The notes beneath the pieces were generated by a model. That model saw nothing but the letters and a program-made list of their open reading frames with translations, did not search any database and was not told the DNA's origin. 59,472 bases of DNA, taken from JAGZEG01 sp963930185 (GTDB lineage Bacteria > Actinomycetota > Coriobacteriia > Coriobacteriales > UMGS124). The position numbers and the translations under genes were made by a program. Of this stretch, positions 8,037 to 16,715 are shown in pieces; within the stretch, counting starts at the first letter, position 1; every line of letters begins with the position of its first letter. The DNA lies in the NCBI GenBank assembly GCA_963930185.1, contig CAWVLT010000057.1, forward strand, positions 1 through 59,472, written 5' to 3'.

Positions 8037-10994
8037 ATGAAGACCAAACGCACTCGTACCACTGGCAGGAACATAACGACCATCGCGCTCTCGGCCACCC
8101 TGGCCACCGCAGGGCTCGGGCTCGCGTCGGCGGGGATCGCGTGGGCCGAGGAGCCCGCGCAGGATCCCGCCGCAGCCGTCAGCGAGACCGCAGATCCCGC
8201 CGCGACCTCCGAGCCGACCGAGACCCCGGCCGAAAGCGCCTCGCAGACGCCGGCCGAGTCCACCAGCGAGACGACCCAGCCCACGCAGACGTCCGAGACG
8301 CCCGCGCCCGCCGAGACGTCTACGACGATCACTCCTATCACCGACGTGCAGGTGGTCACGATCGAGCTCACCAACGACGTCACCACCGCAACCACGCTCT
8401 ACGACCAGATCAACGCCGTGCGCGCCGAGCAGGGCCTGCCCGCGCTGACGCGCAGCGTCGCGCTTGAGGACGCCGCCTGGCAGCGCGCCGCGGAGAGCGT
8501 CGTGCTCGCCGCTCACGTCCGGCCCGACGGCACCGCCGTGTCTGCCGTGAGCCCCTCGGCCGGCATAACCGGCGAGACGCTGCTCGCCGGCGACGCCACG
8601 ACGGCCGGCACCGCGCAGGCGGCGACCACCGCCTGGCTGGCGGACGCCGACGCCTCGGCCGACCTGCTCTCCTCGGCGCACGCCTCGGTGGGCATCGGCC
8701 TGGTGCGCGACGCGGCCGGCACCTACCACTGGGCGGTTGTGTACGGCGACACCGCCGACGCCCAGGCAGAGGGCACCGCGCGCGCTGACGGCACGTGGAC
8801 CTACAATCTGACGGTTCCCACGGCAAACCTGACCGCCGCGGGCACCACCACACTGCAGGCCCAGGTGGACGCCGGCGCCACGCTGCAGCTCGCCCCCGGC
8901 GTTCGCCTGAGCGGCGAGCTCTCCCCCACCGAGGCCCCCGGCCTTGCGTTCGACAACACCCAGCCGCTCGCCCTTAACCCCACTACCGTGACCTGGCAGA
9001 CGGCGGACGCCGCCATCGCGACCGTCGACGCCAACGGCACCGTGACGGGCGTGGCCAACGGCATCACGCAGGTCAGCGCCGTCAGCGCCCAGAGCCAGGT
9101 CGGCACCACCACGTGGGACGTGACGGTGGGTGACGGCGTCCCCGCGCAGACCGAGCCCGCACAGGAGGAGGCGCCCGCCGAGGAGCCCCCGACGGATCCC
9201 GCGCAGGAAGAGCCCGTGGTCGATCCGACCCTGGACGCTGAGCGTGAGCAGACGGGCGACAGCGGCGACGAGACCAGCACGCTCACCGACCCCGAGCTCG
9301 CCGACCCCGCCGGCGAGACGCCCGCGGACAGCACGGCCGCGGACGGCTCGTCAAGCGAGGCGGACAGTTCCTCCGACAGCTCGGCCTCTGACAGCTCGGT
9401 GACCGACGAGTCCGCCGGCAGCGACGCCAGCCAGCCCGGCGACGCGGACGGCTCCTCGGACAGCGACGACGCCTCCGACAGCAGCGAGGAGGCCGACGCG
9501 AGGATTGACCTTGCGAGCTGCAACGTCCTGGGCATCACCGACGCGGTCGCAAACGCCGACGGCTCGCCCGTTACGCCCGCCTTCTCGGTGAGCGCCCCCG
9601 ACGGCGCGACCACCCTCATCAGCGTCTCGGCCGACGGCACGGTGACCGGCTCGCTCGTCAAGGACGTGGACTACACCTACGCCTTCTCCAACAACACGGC
9701 GGCCGGCGAGGCCACGCTCACCATCACCGCCCTGCCCGACAGCACGCAGGTCACCGGTGAGATCACCAAGACGTTCAACATCGCCCCCCTGACCACCGAC
9801 CTCGCGTCGGCGGGCTTTGCCATCGGCGCGATCGGCGACCAGACCTACACCGGCGAGCCCATCGAGATCGTGCCCTCGGTCATGTCGGCCGACGGCGCCA
9901 CGACCCTGGTGGAGGGGACCGACTACACGGTGAGCTACGCAGCCTCCGACGGCACCGTCCTGGAGGGCGCGCCCACCAACCCCGGCACCTACATGGTGGT
10001 CGTGACCGGCACCGGCTCCTACGCAGGCCAGCTTACCATGAACTTCAACGTGATCGAGCCCGCCCCCACCGACCTGGCGAGCGCGAACTTTGCCATCGCC
10101 CCCATCGCCGACCTGACCCAGCCCGAGGAGGGCGCCGCCGTCAAGCCCGAAGTGAGCGTCAGCGACGGCACCACCACGCTGGTGGAGGGGACCGACTACA
10201 CGGTGAGCTACGCAGCCTCCGACGGCACCGCCCTGGAGGGCGCGCCTACCGCGGCGGGCACCTACGTGCTCACGGTGAGCGGCATCGGCGACTACGCCGG
10301 CACGCTGACCGCCAACTTCAACGTGCTCGCCCCCGAGAAGACCGAGACCCCCGCGCAGCCCACCGACATCCGCAGCGCCACGATCTCGGCCATCGAGGAT
10401 CAGACGTTCACCGGGCAGGCGATCACCCCGCAGGTCAGCGTGTCGCACAACGGCACGGCCCTGACGCAGGGCACCGATTACACGGTGGGCTATGAGAACA
10501 ACGTCAACGCGGGCACCGCGCGCGTCGTCATCACCGGCATTGGCGCGTACACCGGCACGACCGACACGACCTTCGTCATCAAGACCATCGAGATGACGCA
10601 GGTGGAGATCGTCATGCCCAACCAGTACTACACGGGCGAGGCGCTGAGCCCCAAGCCCATCTCCGTCACCGCCCAGAGCGGCTACACCCTGACCGAGGGC
10701 GTTGACTACCAGATCATCGGCTACGCCAACAACACCAAGGTCGGCAAGGCCGGCGTGACCCTGCGCGGCCTGGGCAACTTCACCGGCACGGTGGTCGCGG
10801 CCTTCGAGATCGTCGAGCGCCCGGCCGACAGTCAGCAGGCGACCCAGCAGGACGCCGGCAAGACGACCACCCTGCCCAAGACCGGCGACGCGACGAGCCC
10901 CGTGCCCATCGTGGTCGCAAGCGTGGCGGGCGTCGCCCTCGTGGGTGCCGGCATCGGCCTGGCCGTGAGCCGTCACCGTCGCGACGACGCATAG
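8037..10994 (+). CDS. LPxTG-anchored surface protein with CAP domain and repeats
   Basis: A 985-residue cell-wall protein. It has a signal peptide (positive start, hydrophobic TIALSATLATAGLGLASAG, cleavage near AWA-EE) and a Thr/Pro/Glu-rich linker (40-100). A CAP/SCP-like domain (118-245) contains LYDQINAVRAEQGLPALTRS and a His at AAHVRPDG. A Big_2-like domain (TVTWQTADAAIATVDANGTV) and an acidic Ser/Asp-rich linker follow. Then come several repeats of about 85 residues with TYTGEPI, GTDYTVSYA and GTYMVVVTG. The end is LPKTG (946-950), a hydrophobic span and RHRRDDA, a sortase signal. The start ATG has GGAG eight bases upstream. The repeats resemble MBG/YDG-type extracellular stalk domains. 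The sortase is not in the window. Probably an adhesin or surface enzyme; the function is not known. Confidence 0.85.
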   Translation: MKTKRTRTTGRNITTIALSATLATAGLGLASAGIAWAEEPAQDPAAAVSETADPAATSEPTETPAESASQTPAESTSETTQPTQTSETPAPAETSTTITPITDVQVVTIELTNDVTTATTLYDQINAVRAEQGLPALTRSVALEDAAWQRAAESVVLAAHVRPDGTAVSAVSPSAGITGETLLAGDATTAGTAQAATTAWLADADASADLLSSAHASVGIGLVRDAAGTYHWAVVYGDTADAQAEGTARADGTWTYNLTVPTANLTAAGTTTLQAQVDAGATLQLAPGVRLSGELSPTEAPGLAFDNTQPLALNPTTVTWQTADAAIATVDANGTVTGVANGITQVSAVSAQSQVGTTTWDVTVGDGVPAQTEPAQEEAPAEEPPTDPAQEEPVVDPTLDAEREQTGDSGDETSTLTDPELADPAGETPADSTAADGSSSEADSSSDSSASDSSVTDESAGSDASQPGDADGSSDSDDASDSSEEADARIDLASCNVLGITDAVANADGSPVTPAFSVSAPDGATTLISVSADGTVTGSLVKDVDYTYAFSNNTAAGEATLTITALPDSTQVTGEITKTFNIAPLTTDLASAGFAIGAIGDQTYTGEPIEIVPSVMSADGATTLVEGTDYTVSYAASDGTVLEGAPTNPGTYMVVVTGTGSYAGQLTMNFNVIEPAPTDLASANFAIAPIADLTQPEEGAAVKPEVSVSDGTTTLVEGTDYTVSYAASDGTALEGAPTAAGTYVLTVSGIGDYAGTLTANFNVLAPEKTETPAQPTDIRSATISAIEDQTFTGQAITPQVSVSHNGTALTQGTDYTVGYENNVNAGTARVVITGIGAYTGTTDTTFVIKTIEMTQVEIVMPNQYYTGEALSPKPISVTAQSGYTLTEGVDYQIIGYANNTKVGKAGVTLRGLGNFTGTVVAAFEIVERPADSQQATQQDAGKTTTLPKTGDATSPVPIVVASVAGVALVGAGIGLAVSRHRRDDA
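9906..10246 (+). repeat. 68-bp direct repeat inside the surface-protein gene
   Basis: Positions 9906-9973 and 10179-10246 differ at a single base (9958/10231). They code for LVEGTDYTVSYAASDGT and flanking residues in adjacent extracellular repeats. Such identity at DNA level suggests recent duplication or gene conversion and gives scope for repeat-number change. Confidence 0.85.
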
Positions 10995-11075
10995 GTGACG
11001 GTACCGCTGGCCCCGGACGCCCGAGGTCTTGTCGGGCGAACCCGCGGAGCTGCCCCACAGATTTAGCGCGCACCT

Positions 11076-11119
11076 GGACGGGCGGGTTGGTCGATCCGAC
11101 CACCCGCCCGTCCTTCTTG
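11076..11119 (+). terminator. Intrinsic terminator of the surface-protein gene
   Basis: GGACGGGCGGGTTGGTCG pairs with its complement at 11096-11113 and is followed by TTCTTGT. It lies about 80 bp after the stop codon. Confidence 0.8.
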
Positions 11120-11224
11120 TCTAGCCCGCCTGCCTAGACCAAAACCGGTCCGGCCGCGACATCCGCCTCCGAGCAGCCGTTTCCCCAAGAGACAAAACCG
11201 ATTGCCTACTTTACCTCCCCATTG

Positions 11225-11253
11225 CTGAAAACCGCCTCAACGTTGTGTAGAAT
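11225..11253 (+). promoter_or_regulatory. Probable promoter of the first secreted paralog
   Basis: CTGAAA (11225-11230) and TAGAAT (11248-11253) are separated by 17 bp, in an AT-rich patch about 100 bp before the start codon at 11350. Together with the terminator before it, this accounts for the 355-bp gap. Confidence 0.4.
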
Positions 11254-11349
11254 ATGCGTCGACGGTGCGCATCCACTCGTGCCTGCATGACGAGAGCCGA
11301 TGCCGCATTTGCCGTACGTTTCCGTTAGGTCAGCACGATTGGAGGCACC

Positions 11350-12624
11350 ATGAACCCGCTCACGCGCACCAGTTCCCCCGGTAAGACAGGCGCGTCTCCC
11401 CGGGCGCTCTTCCTCGCGTTCGTCACGGCGCTGCTGCTCGCCCTGCCGCTCGGGACGGCGGCGCTCGCCGCAGAGACCACCCCGGCGCCTGAGGCCGAGT
11501 CGACGCCCGCCCAGGCCCCGGCGGCCGATGCGACCATCATCCGGGAGTCCGGCCTGGTCATCGAGGCCCCCTCGAGCGTCTACTTCGCCGAGGACGAGTG
11601 GTGGACCTACATGGGCGACGGCGAGGCGATGTACTTCCGCACCTACGCCGGCGTCGACCCCACCGCCGCGCCCGACGTGACCCTCGGCGCCCCTGATGAG
11701 ACGTGGGCAGCGACGCTTGTCACCGACACCTACGAGTACCTCGGTGCCGTTCCCTACGAGAACGACTCAGTGACGTTCTACGCCTACTACTATCGGGACG
11801 GCGACGACCCGCAGACCCCCTACGTCGACTTCCGCGCCTACGTCCCGCTCCCCGACGGCTCGATCACCGCGATCGCCGGCTTCTTCCGCTCCCCTGACGC
11901 CGCCACCCTGCTCGAGATGGTCGACGGCATCTTTGCCACCGTCGAGCTTGACACCGGCGGCACCACCGTCGCAAGCACGGTCAGCGGCAATACCCTGACC
12001 TGCGGCGACTTCACCTTCGAGCTCCCCTCGAGCGTCGAGTTCGAGCTCGAGACCTCCGAGGACGGCTCGATCGTCGCGGCGTACCAGGGTCCCGATGCCG
12101 CCAGCTTCCTGATGGCGTTCAGCATCGAGACTGACGGCGTCGTCATCACCTCGGTGGAAGAGCTCCAGCAGGCCGGCGACTCCTTCATGTCCGGCGTCGC
12201 TGAGGGCGCCGAGGGCGAGGGCGGCGAGCTCCTCGAGGGCAGCGTGTTCACCAATGACCAGAGCATCGCCTACTACCACGCATGCTACATCTCCGGCGAG
12301 ATGGACGCCTCGTTTGTCTTGGCACCCTACAGCGGCAGGATGATGATCATCGCCATCTTCGACGCCGGCTCCACCGACGACTTCTCGTTCGCAAACGATA
12401 TGCTGTTTGAGATCGCCGGCACCATCAACATGGCCGCCAACTCCACCGCCGCATCTGACGCAGGCTCCGCCGCGACCGAGGCACCCGCCGATGACGCCTC
12501 CGCCGAGGGCTCCGAAGGCGCCGAGAGCGCCGACGCAGATGGCTCCAGCAGCCTCGGCGAGGGACTTGGCGACTTCAGCGACATCTTCGGCGACTTCCCC
12601 GTCGACGAGATCACGGTCGTCTAA
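11350..12624 (+). CDS. Secreted protein of unknown function, paralog 1
   Basis: A 424-residue protein. A signal peptide (hydrophobic LFLAFVTALLLALPLGTAALA ends near AAE) is followed by a short Pro/Glu/Thr linker. The body has two similar halves, each opening with a short strand pattern (SGLVIEAPSSVYF and FTFELPSSVEFEL), and each containing Trp/Tyr-rich strands. The tail (370-424) is Ala/Glu/Ser-rich and acidic. The segment FVLAPYSGRMMIIAIFDAGS is shared with the next gene. The start has TTGGAGG four bases upstream. There is no LPxTG, lipobox or C-terminal membrane span, so it is likely released. I do not recognise the family; the shape recalls lipoprotein-like DcrB/PsbP folds, but this is a guess. 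Confidence 0.8.
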   Translation: MNPLTRTSSPGKTGASPRALFLAFVTALLLALPLGTAALAAETTPAPEAESTPAQAPAADATIIRESGLVIEAPSSVYFAEDEWWTYMGDGEAMYFRTYAGVDPTAAPDVTLGAPDETWAATLVTDTYEYLGAVPYENDSVTFYAYYYRDGDDPQTPYVDFRAYVPLPDGSITAIAGFFRSPDAATLLEMVDGIFATVELDTGGTTVASTVSGNTLTCGDFTFELPSSVEFELETSEDGSIVAAYQGPDAASFLMAFSIETDGVVITSVEELQQAGDSFMSGVAEGAEGEGGELLEGSVFTNDQSIAYYHACYISGEMDASFVLAPYSGRMMIIAIFDAGSTDDFSFANDMLFEIAGTINMAANSTAASDAGSAATEAPADDASAEGSEGAESADADGSSSLGEGLGDFSDIFGDFPVDEITVV

Positions 12625-12669
12625 CGCACGAGCCCGGCGCACAGTCGCCTAGCACCCGTACGACCACGT

Positions 12670-12706
12670 GGGGCACCCTGAACCAACAGGACAGGGTGCC
12701 CCTTGC
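12670..12706 (+). terminator. Intrinsic terminator between the two paralogs
   Basis: GGGGCACCCTG (12670-12680) pairs exactly with CAGGGTGCCCC (12692-12702), followed by TTGCGTT. The T run is weak but the stem is strong, so the two paralogs are probably transcribed separately. Confidence 0.7.
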
Positions 12707-12785
12707 GTTGGCGCCCAACCTGACGCACAATCACACCCGGCACGTTAACGCACGCCCCCAGGCTCAAGGAAAGGAGCATCATCGC

Positions 12786-13934
12786 ATGGACATGGCAGTT
12801 CGATCACACACGGCGCGCGCGTCCTTGGCATGGCGGCTCGCAGCCGGCGTCGCCGCACTCGTGACGGCGGCCTCGCTCGGCGGGCCGGCCTACGCGGAGG
12901 AGGCAACCCCAAACAGCTCGCAGGCAGCACAGACGCCGGCGGTTGCGACCTCTCAGGCCCCCGACCAGCAGACGGCGAGCGCGGACGGCGTCGCCATCCA
13001 GGAGTCGGGCATCACCTTCACCATGCCTGCCACCACCCAGCAAAACGCCTCTGGCTGGTGGGAGTATGTGGACGACGACATCAAGCTGTACCTCAAAGCC
13101 TTCCCCAACTACGCCAGCGCCCCCGACTTGGCACTTGACGGCCCCGACGAGGCCTGGGCAAAAGAGTACGCGCAGGCAAAGGAGGCGCAGGAGCGGGAGC
13201 TTACCCCCTCGGTGAGCTTTGACTACGTCGACCACCTTGACTATCAAGTCGGTGACACGACGTTCTACGCCTATCTCTTCCTCGAGCAGGAAGAGGGCAA
13301 GTCCCCCTGCGTCTACTTCCATGCGTACGTGCCGCTCGGCGCCAGCGGCTCCTACACCGCACTGGTCGGCTTCTACTTCTCCGACCACATCAACGAGTCG
13401 GCCGACCTGGTTGACGACATCCTCGCCACCGTCAGGCTCGACCCCAGCGCCGATGTCCCGGGCTACGCGTTCAGCCTGGGCGAGTATGCCGTCACGCTTC
13501 CGGGCGACATTGACTTCCAGATTGTCGAAGACGAGGACGGTGGCATAAACGCAACCTTCGAGGGCTCCGACGGCCCGTGTGCGGTGGTGGCCTACGTGGA
13601 GGACATCGAAGACGTCACCCTCACTTCCCTCGACGACGTTCAGCAGCTATGCGATGCGATGCTCGCAAGCGTGGTGGACAGCTACGAGGCAAACGGGGGC
13701 TCGCTTGTTGGCAGCGCGGTGCTTACCAACGATAAGTCGGTCAACTACTACTTCGCAAGCATCATTTCGCCAGGCGAAGACGCGACCTTCGTCATGGTTC
13801 CGTATTCCGGGACCATGCTCGTCGTGATGGTACTCGACAGCGGCACGTCAGACGACTATGACCTCGCTACGACCGTTGCCGACGAGATCGCCTCGTCGAT
13901 CGAGTTCCTGCCCTACACGGCAGCGCTGGACTAG
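12786..13934 (+). CDS. Secreted protein of unknown function, paralog 2
   Basis: A 382-residue protein with a signal peptide (RLAAGVAALVTAASLGGPAYA-EE, split here at the A-E boundary), a Gln/Ala/Thr linker and the same two-half body as its neighbour. Shared marks are QESGITFTMP near residue 75, a W(W/E)xY segment, TFYAYLF, YFHAYVPLG, and FVMVPYSGTMLVVMVLDSGT near the C terminus. It lacks the acidic tail of paralog 1. The start ATG has AAAGGAG nine bases upstream. It arose by tandem duplication and has diverged well beyond DNA similarity. Function unknown. Confidence 0.8.
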   Translation: MDMAVRSHTARASLAWRLAAGVAALVTAASLGGPAYAEEATPNSSQAAQTPAVATSQAPDQQTASADGVAIQESGITFTMPATTQQNASGWWEYVDDDIKLYLKAFPNYASAPDLALDGPDEAWAKEYAQAKEAQERELTPSVSFDYVDHLDYQVGDTTFYAYLFLEQEEGKSPCVYFHAYVPLGASGSYTALVGFYFSDHINESADLVDDILATVRLDPSADVPGYAFSLGEYAVTLPGDIDFQIVEDEDGGINATFEGSDGPCAVVAYVEDIEDVTLTSLDDVQQLCDAMLASVVDSYEANGGSLVGSAVLTNDKSVNYYFASIISPGEDATFVMVPYSGTMLVVMVLDSGTSDDYDLATTVADEIASSIEFLPYTAALD

Positions 13935-13987
13935 GCTCCGGACGGCAATCGTCCCCTCCACGCCGCGGCATCATGCCAGGCGGCCCA

Positions 13988-14043
13988 CCAACGACCCGCA
14001 CGCTCCAAGGACGCAGCGATCCGGTGAGCATGCGGGTCGTTGG
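13988..14043. terminator. Hairpin after paralog 2
   Basis: A 13-base arm CCAACGACCCGCA (13988-14000) is repeated as its exact complement at 14031-14043, with a 30-base loop. There is no T run on either side. It probably ends or protects the paralog 2 transcript. Confidence 0.5.
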
Positions 14044-14226
14044 CCTTGACAAGGCGCCCGTCGCCAACCTCATGGCCCCATTCTGTTTACCTGCGCGACT
14101 GTCATGGTGAGGCATGCCACGGCCAGGGGTTGTGGTAAACTCGAATCCCAATGGTTCGTGCGAGGGCGACACATACCAAAAACGTCAGCCTCGCCTGTCA
14201 TGTCACGACCACGGAGTGAGGCGAGC

Positions 14227-15480
14227 ATGCCCTGGTACCACTTTCTCGTGATCTTTGCCGTCGCGCTTGTCGTGGCCATGGCGACTACCCCTCTGGCCAA
14301 ACGCATCGCATTGCGCGTCAATGCCGTTGACTACCCGAGCGCCCGGCGCATCAACAAGGTTCCCATGCCGCGCATGGGTGGCCTCGCGATATTCCTCGGT
14401 CTCATCGCCGCCCTCATCGTCCAGTACTGCGGCACCATAGCCTTCGGGTGGCCCTCCGCGTTCATTTCGCACCCCTCCATGCACATCAACTACTGGGGGC
14501 TTGCCGTCTCGGTGCTCGTGATTTTTCTCACCGGCCTGATCGATGACGTCAAGTCACTCAAGCCGGGCCAAAAGCTGGTCGGACAGATACTCGCAGGGTG
14601 CATCGCAGCGGGATCGGGCCTGCTCATCGGCAACATCGTGAACCCCCTGGGTGGCACCGAGGTGCTGTCGCTCGGCTGGCTCGCCTACCCCATCACGGTC
14701 ATCTACCTCGTGGCGTTTGCCAACATCATCAACCTCATCGACGGCCTGGACGGGCTTGCCGCCGGCATCTCGGGCATCGTCTCGCTGTCGCTGTTCGGCA
14801 TCACGCTCATGTCAGGGCGCATCGATGCCGCCGCGCTAGCCATTGCCACCTCGGGATCATGCCTGGGGTTTTTGCGCTACAACTTCCACCCGGCCAAGAT
14901 CTTCATGGGTGACTCCGGGGCGCTGATGCTGGGATTTGTCCTAGGCATCGTCTCGCTTCTGGGCGTGACGCGCACGGCGGCGCTCACCACGCTGCTCGTG
15001 CCGCTCATCATCGCCGGCGTGCCCATCATCGACACCCTTGCCGCCATCGTGCGCCGCCTGCGCGGCCACGTGCCCATCGACCAGGCCGACAAGGGCCACA
15101 TCCAGCATCGCCTCATCAAGGAGGGATTCGACCAAAGGCAGGCCGCTCTTCTCATCTACGGCTGGTCGGCCCTGCTGTCGTTGGGCGCGTTCGTGATAAC
15201 GCAGGTACAGGTGGGCCCGCGCATCGCCATCTTCCTGCTGCTGCTCGTGGTTTCGTTCTTCTTCGTGAGGCGCCTGCACCTCTTCGAGCCGGTGCTGCGC
15301 CACTACTACGATCCCAAGACGCATCAGGACGAGATCCTACCGGCAGACGACCCGGTGTTCGCGCAGGGGTGTGAGGACAGCCGCGAGTCGGCTACCAACT
15401 CTGACCCCGACCTCGATGCCGACGCCAGCTCCAGCTCAGATCCCGATTCTGGCCCAAGCCCTCGCCAGCAGACCCCGTAA
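14227..15480 (+). CDS. WecA/TagO-type undecaprenyl-phosphate sugar-phosphate transferase
   Basis: A multi-spanning membrane enzyme of 417 residues. It is predicted to move HexNAc-1-phosphate from a UDP-sugar to undecaprenyl phosphate, the first step of teichoic acid or other wall-glycan synthesis. Family motifs are visible: RRINKVPMPRMGGLAIFLG, GLIDDVKSLKPGQKL, NIINLIDGLDGLAAGISGI, FMGDSGALMLGF and the cytoplasmic His loop KGHIQHRLI. About ten membrane segments can be read. The Asp/Ser-rich C-terminal tail (370-417) is unusual and low-complexity. The start at MPWYH has GGAGTGAGG upstream; an in-frame ATG at 14200 is an alternative. Confidence 0.88.
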   Translation: MPWYHFLVIFAVALVVAMATTPLAKRIALRVNAVDYPSARRINKVPMPRMGGLAIFLGLIAALIVQYCGTIAFGWPSAFISHPSMHINYWGLAVSVLVIFLTGLIDDVKSLKPGQKLVGQILAGCIAAGSGLLIGNIVNPLGGTEVLSLGWLAYPITVIYLVAFANIINLIDGLDGLAAGISGIVSLSLFGITLMSGRIDAAALAIATSGSCLGFLRYNFHPAKIFMGDSGALMLGFVLGIVSLLGVTRTAALTTLLVPLIIAGVPIIDTLAAIVRRLRGHVPIDQADKGHIQHRLIKEGFDQRQAALLIYGWSALLSLGAFVITQVQVGPRIAIFLLLLVVSFFFVRRLHLFEPVLRHYYDPKTHQDEILPADDPVFAQGCEDSRESATNSDPDLDADASSSSDPDSGPSPRQQTP

Positions 15481-15575
15481 ATCCCAAAGCATCCGTCGCG
15501 AGGTCGGCCGCACCCCCGCCCAGTGCCTCCGCACGAGATGTCTTGCGCAAAATGTTCGCGTAAAACAGCCTGACT

Positions 15576-15748
15576 TGGAAAGAAATCGGACTTTGGAACG
15601 AGTGTGTTTATTCGCTGGGTTCGAGTAACTGCTTTGGTGTATTGCTATATTCAATATTGTTAAGTCATGCTTGCAATATATCTAAGTCGCAATAGATCAG
15701 ACCGGCATCCAGAAATCTCAACTCGTTCCGAAACGCCAAAACTTTCCA
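15576..15748. repeat. 173-bp element with inverted terminal motifs, copy A
   Basis: Left end TGGAAAG, 12 bases, GGAACGAG (15576-15602). Right end is the same pattern inverted: CTCGTTCC, 12 bases, CTTTCCA (15722-15748). The interior is AT-rich, unlike the surroundings. Copy B at 23362 has the same ends, spacing and length. It lies between the 3' ends of convergent genes. The other parts of the 549-bp gap are a tandem repeat and the rplT terminator; I see no gene. Confidence 0.7.
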
Positions 15749-15869
15749 CCTGAGGCCCATTTTGGCGTGCAATAGCTCGTTGGCTGACCTTCCGACCCAA
15801 CAATCCAGCCAACGCAACAGCAGTCTTGAGCGTGAACGACCCTTGCAACACCTCCAGCGGCCACAAGAG

Positions 15870-15927
15870 CCTGCAAGAGCCTGCAAGAACCTGCAAAACC
15901 ACGAGAACCTGCAAGAACCCGCAAGGG
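15870..15927. repeat. Short tandem repeat, unit CCTGCAAGAR
   Basis: Units start at 15870, 15880, 15890, 15908 and 15918, the last ones degenerate. The 10-base period does not fit a coding repeat and no open frame uses it. Confidence 0.65.
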
Positions 15928-15955
15928 TGCACGCCGCAACATGGACGTGTCAATC

Positions 15956-15992
15956 AAAAAAGGGCGCCCGACCCTCAGCGAGCCGGGCGCCC
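15956..15992 (-). terminator. Intrinsic terminator of the infC-rpmI-rplT operon
   Basis: On the minus strand GGGCGCCCG and its complement form a nine-pair stem followed by a run of T (15956-15961). It lies 38 bp after the rplT stop. Confidence 0.88.
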
Positions 15993-16029
15993 CTAATAGG
16001 TACCCAAATGCTTTGGAAGGCGCGCTAAA

Positions 16030-16392
16030 TTACGCAGCAGCAATAGCCTTCTTGGAAACCTCGACCAGATCGGCGAAGGACTGGGCGTCCTCGATGGCCA
16101 TCTGCGACAGGACCTTGCGGTCGAGGTCGATATTGGCGAGCTTCAGGCCGTGCATGAACTGCGAATAGCTCATGCCGTTGATGCGGCAGGCAGCGTTGAT
16201 GCGGGTGATCCAGAGCTTGCGGATCTCGCGCTTCTTGTTGCGACGATCGCGATACTGGTACATCAGCGAATGCTGGACCTGCTCCTTGGCCTTACGGTAG
16301 CAACGCGAACGTGCGCCGTAGTAGCCCTTCGCGAGCTTGAGAATGCGACGGCGCTTCTTCTTGGCCATAACCGAACGCTTGACACGAGCCAT
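16030..16392 (-). CDS. rplT: 50S ribosomal protein L20
   Basis: A 120-residue ribosomal protein that binds 23S rRNA early in large-subunit assembly. The sequence is canonical: MARVKRSVMAKKKRRRILK, KGYYGARSRCYRKAKEQV, YQYRDRRNKKREIRKLWI, RINAACR and SYSQFMHGL. The start ATG (GCT CGT follows) has AAGGAG nine bases upstream; a TTG two codons earlier is too close to that site. Last gene of infC-rpmI-rplT. In many bacteria L20 represses this operon through the leader, which fits the long structured leader here. Confidence 0.98.
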   Translation of the reverse strand: MARVKRSVMAKKKRRRILKLAKGYYGARSRCYRKAKEQVQHSLMYQYRDRRNKKREIRKLWITRINAACRINGMSYSQFMHGLKLANIDLDRKVLSQMAIEDAQSFADLVEVSKKAIAAA

Positions 16393-16457
16393 GATCAATC
16401 ACTCCTTGAAAGCTGAAACCTTAACGATCACTGCGAGCTACGACGTAAGCTCGGTCC

Positions 16458-16655
16458 TTAGTGGTCGATGACGGAAGAGACGTACTTGCGCTGCTTGGCG
16501 CTCTGCAGGGTGGCCATGGCGCGGAGCTGACGCTTACGCTTGGCAGTCTTCTTGGTGAGGATGTGACGCTTGTTACGCTGAGCGTGGACGATCTTGCCGG
16601 TGCCGGTGGTGCGGAAGCGCTTGGCAACGGTCTTGTTGGTCTTCATCTTGGGCAT
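16458..16655 (-). CDS. rpmI: 50S ribosomal protein L35
   Basis: A 65-residue basic protein with the L35 signature MPKMKTNKTVAKRFRTTGTG and then HILTKKTAKRKRQLR. Full length, middle gene of the operon, 60 bp after infC and 65 bp before rplT. Confidence 0.98.
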   Translation of the reverse strand: MPKMKTNKTVAKRFRTTGTGKIVHAQRNKRHILTKKTAKRKRQLRAMATLQSAKQRKYVSSVIDH

Positions 16656-16715
16656 TGCTGTCTACTCCTTTGCTCTGGCCAGCCCTTGCGAACTGGCCCC
16701 TTCTCACACGAACGT

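Noticed and set aside
15870..15927. CRISPR array
   Set aside because: The repeats are 10 bp and directly adjacent, without unique spacers.
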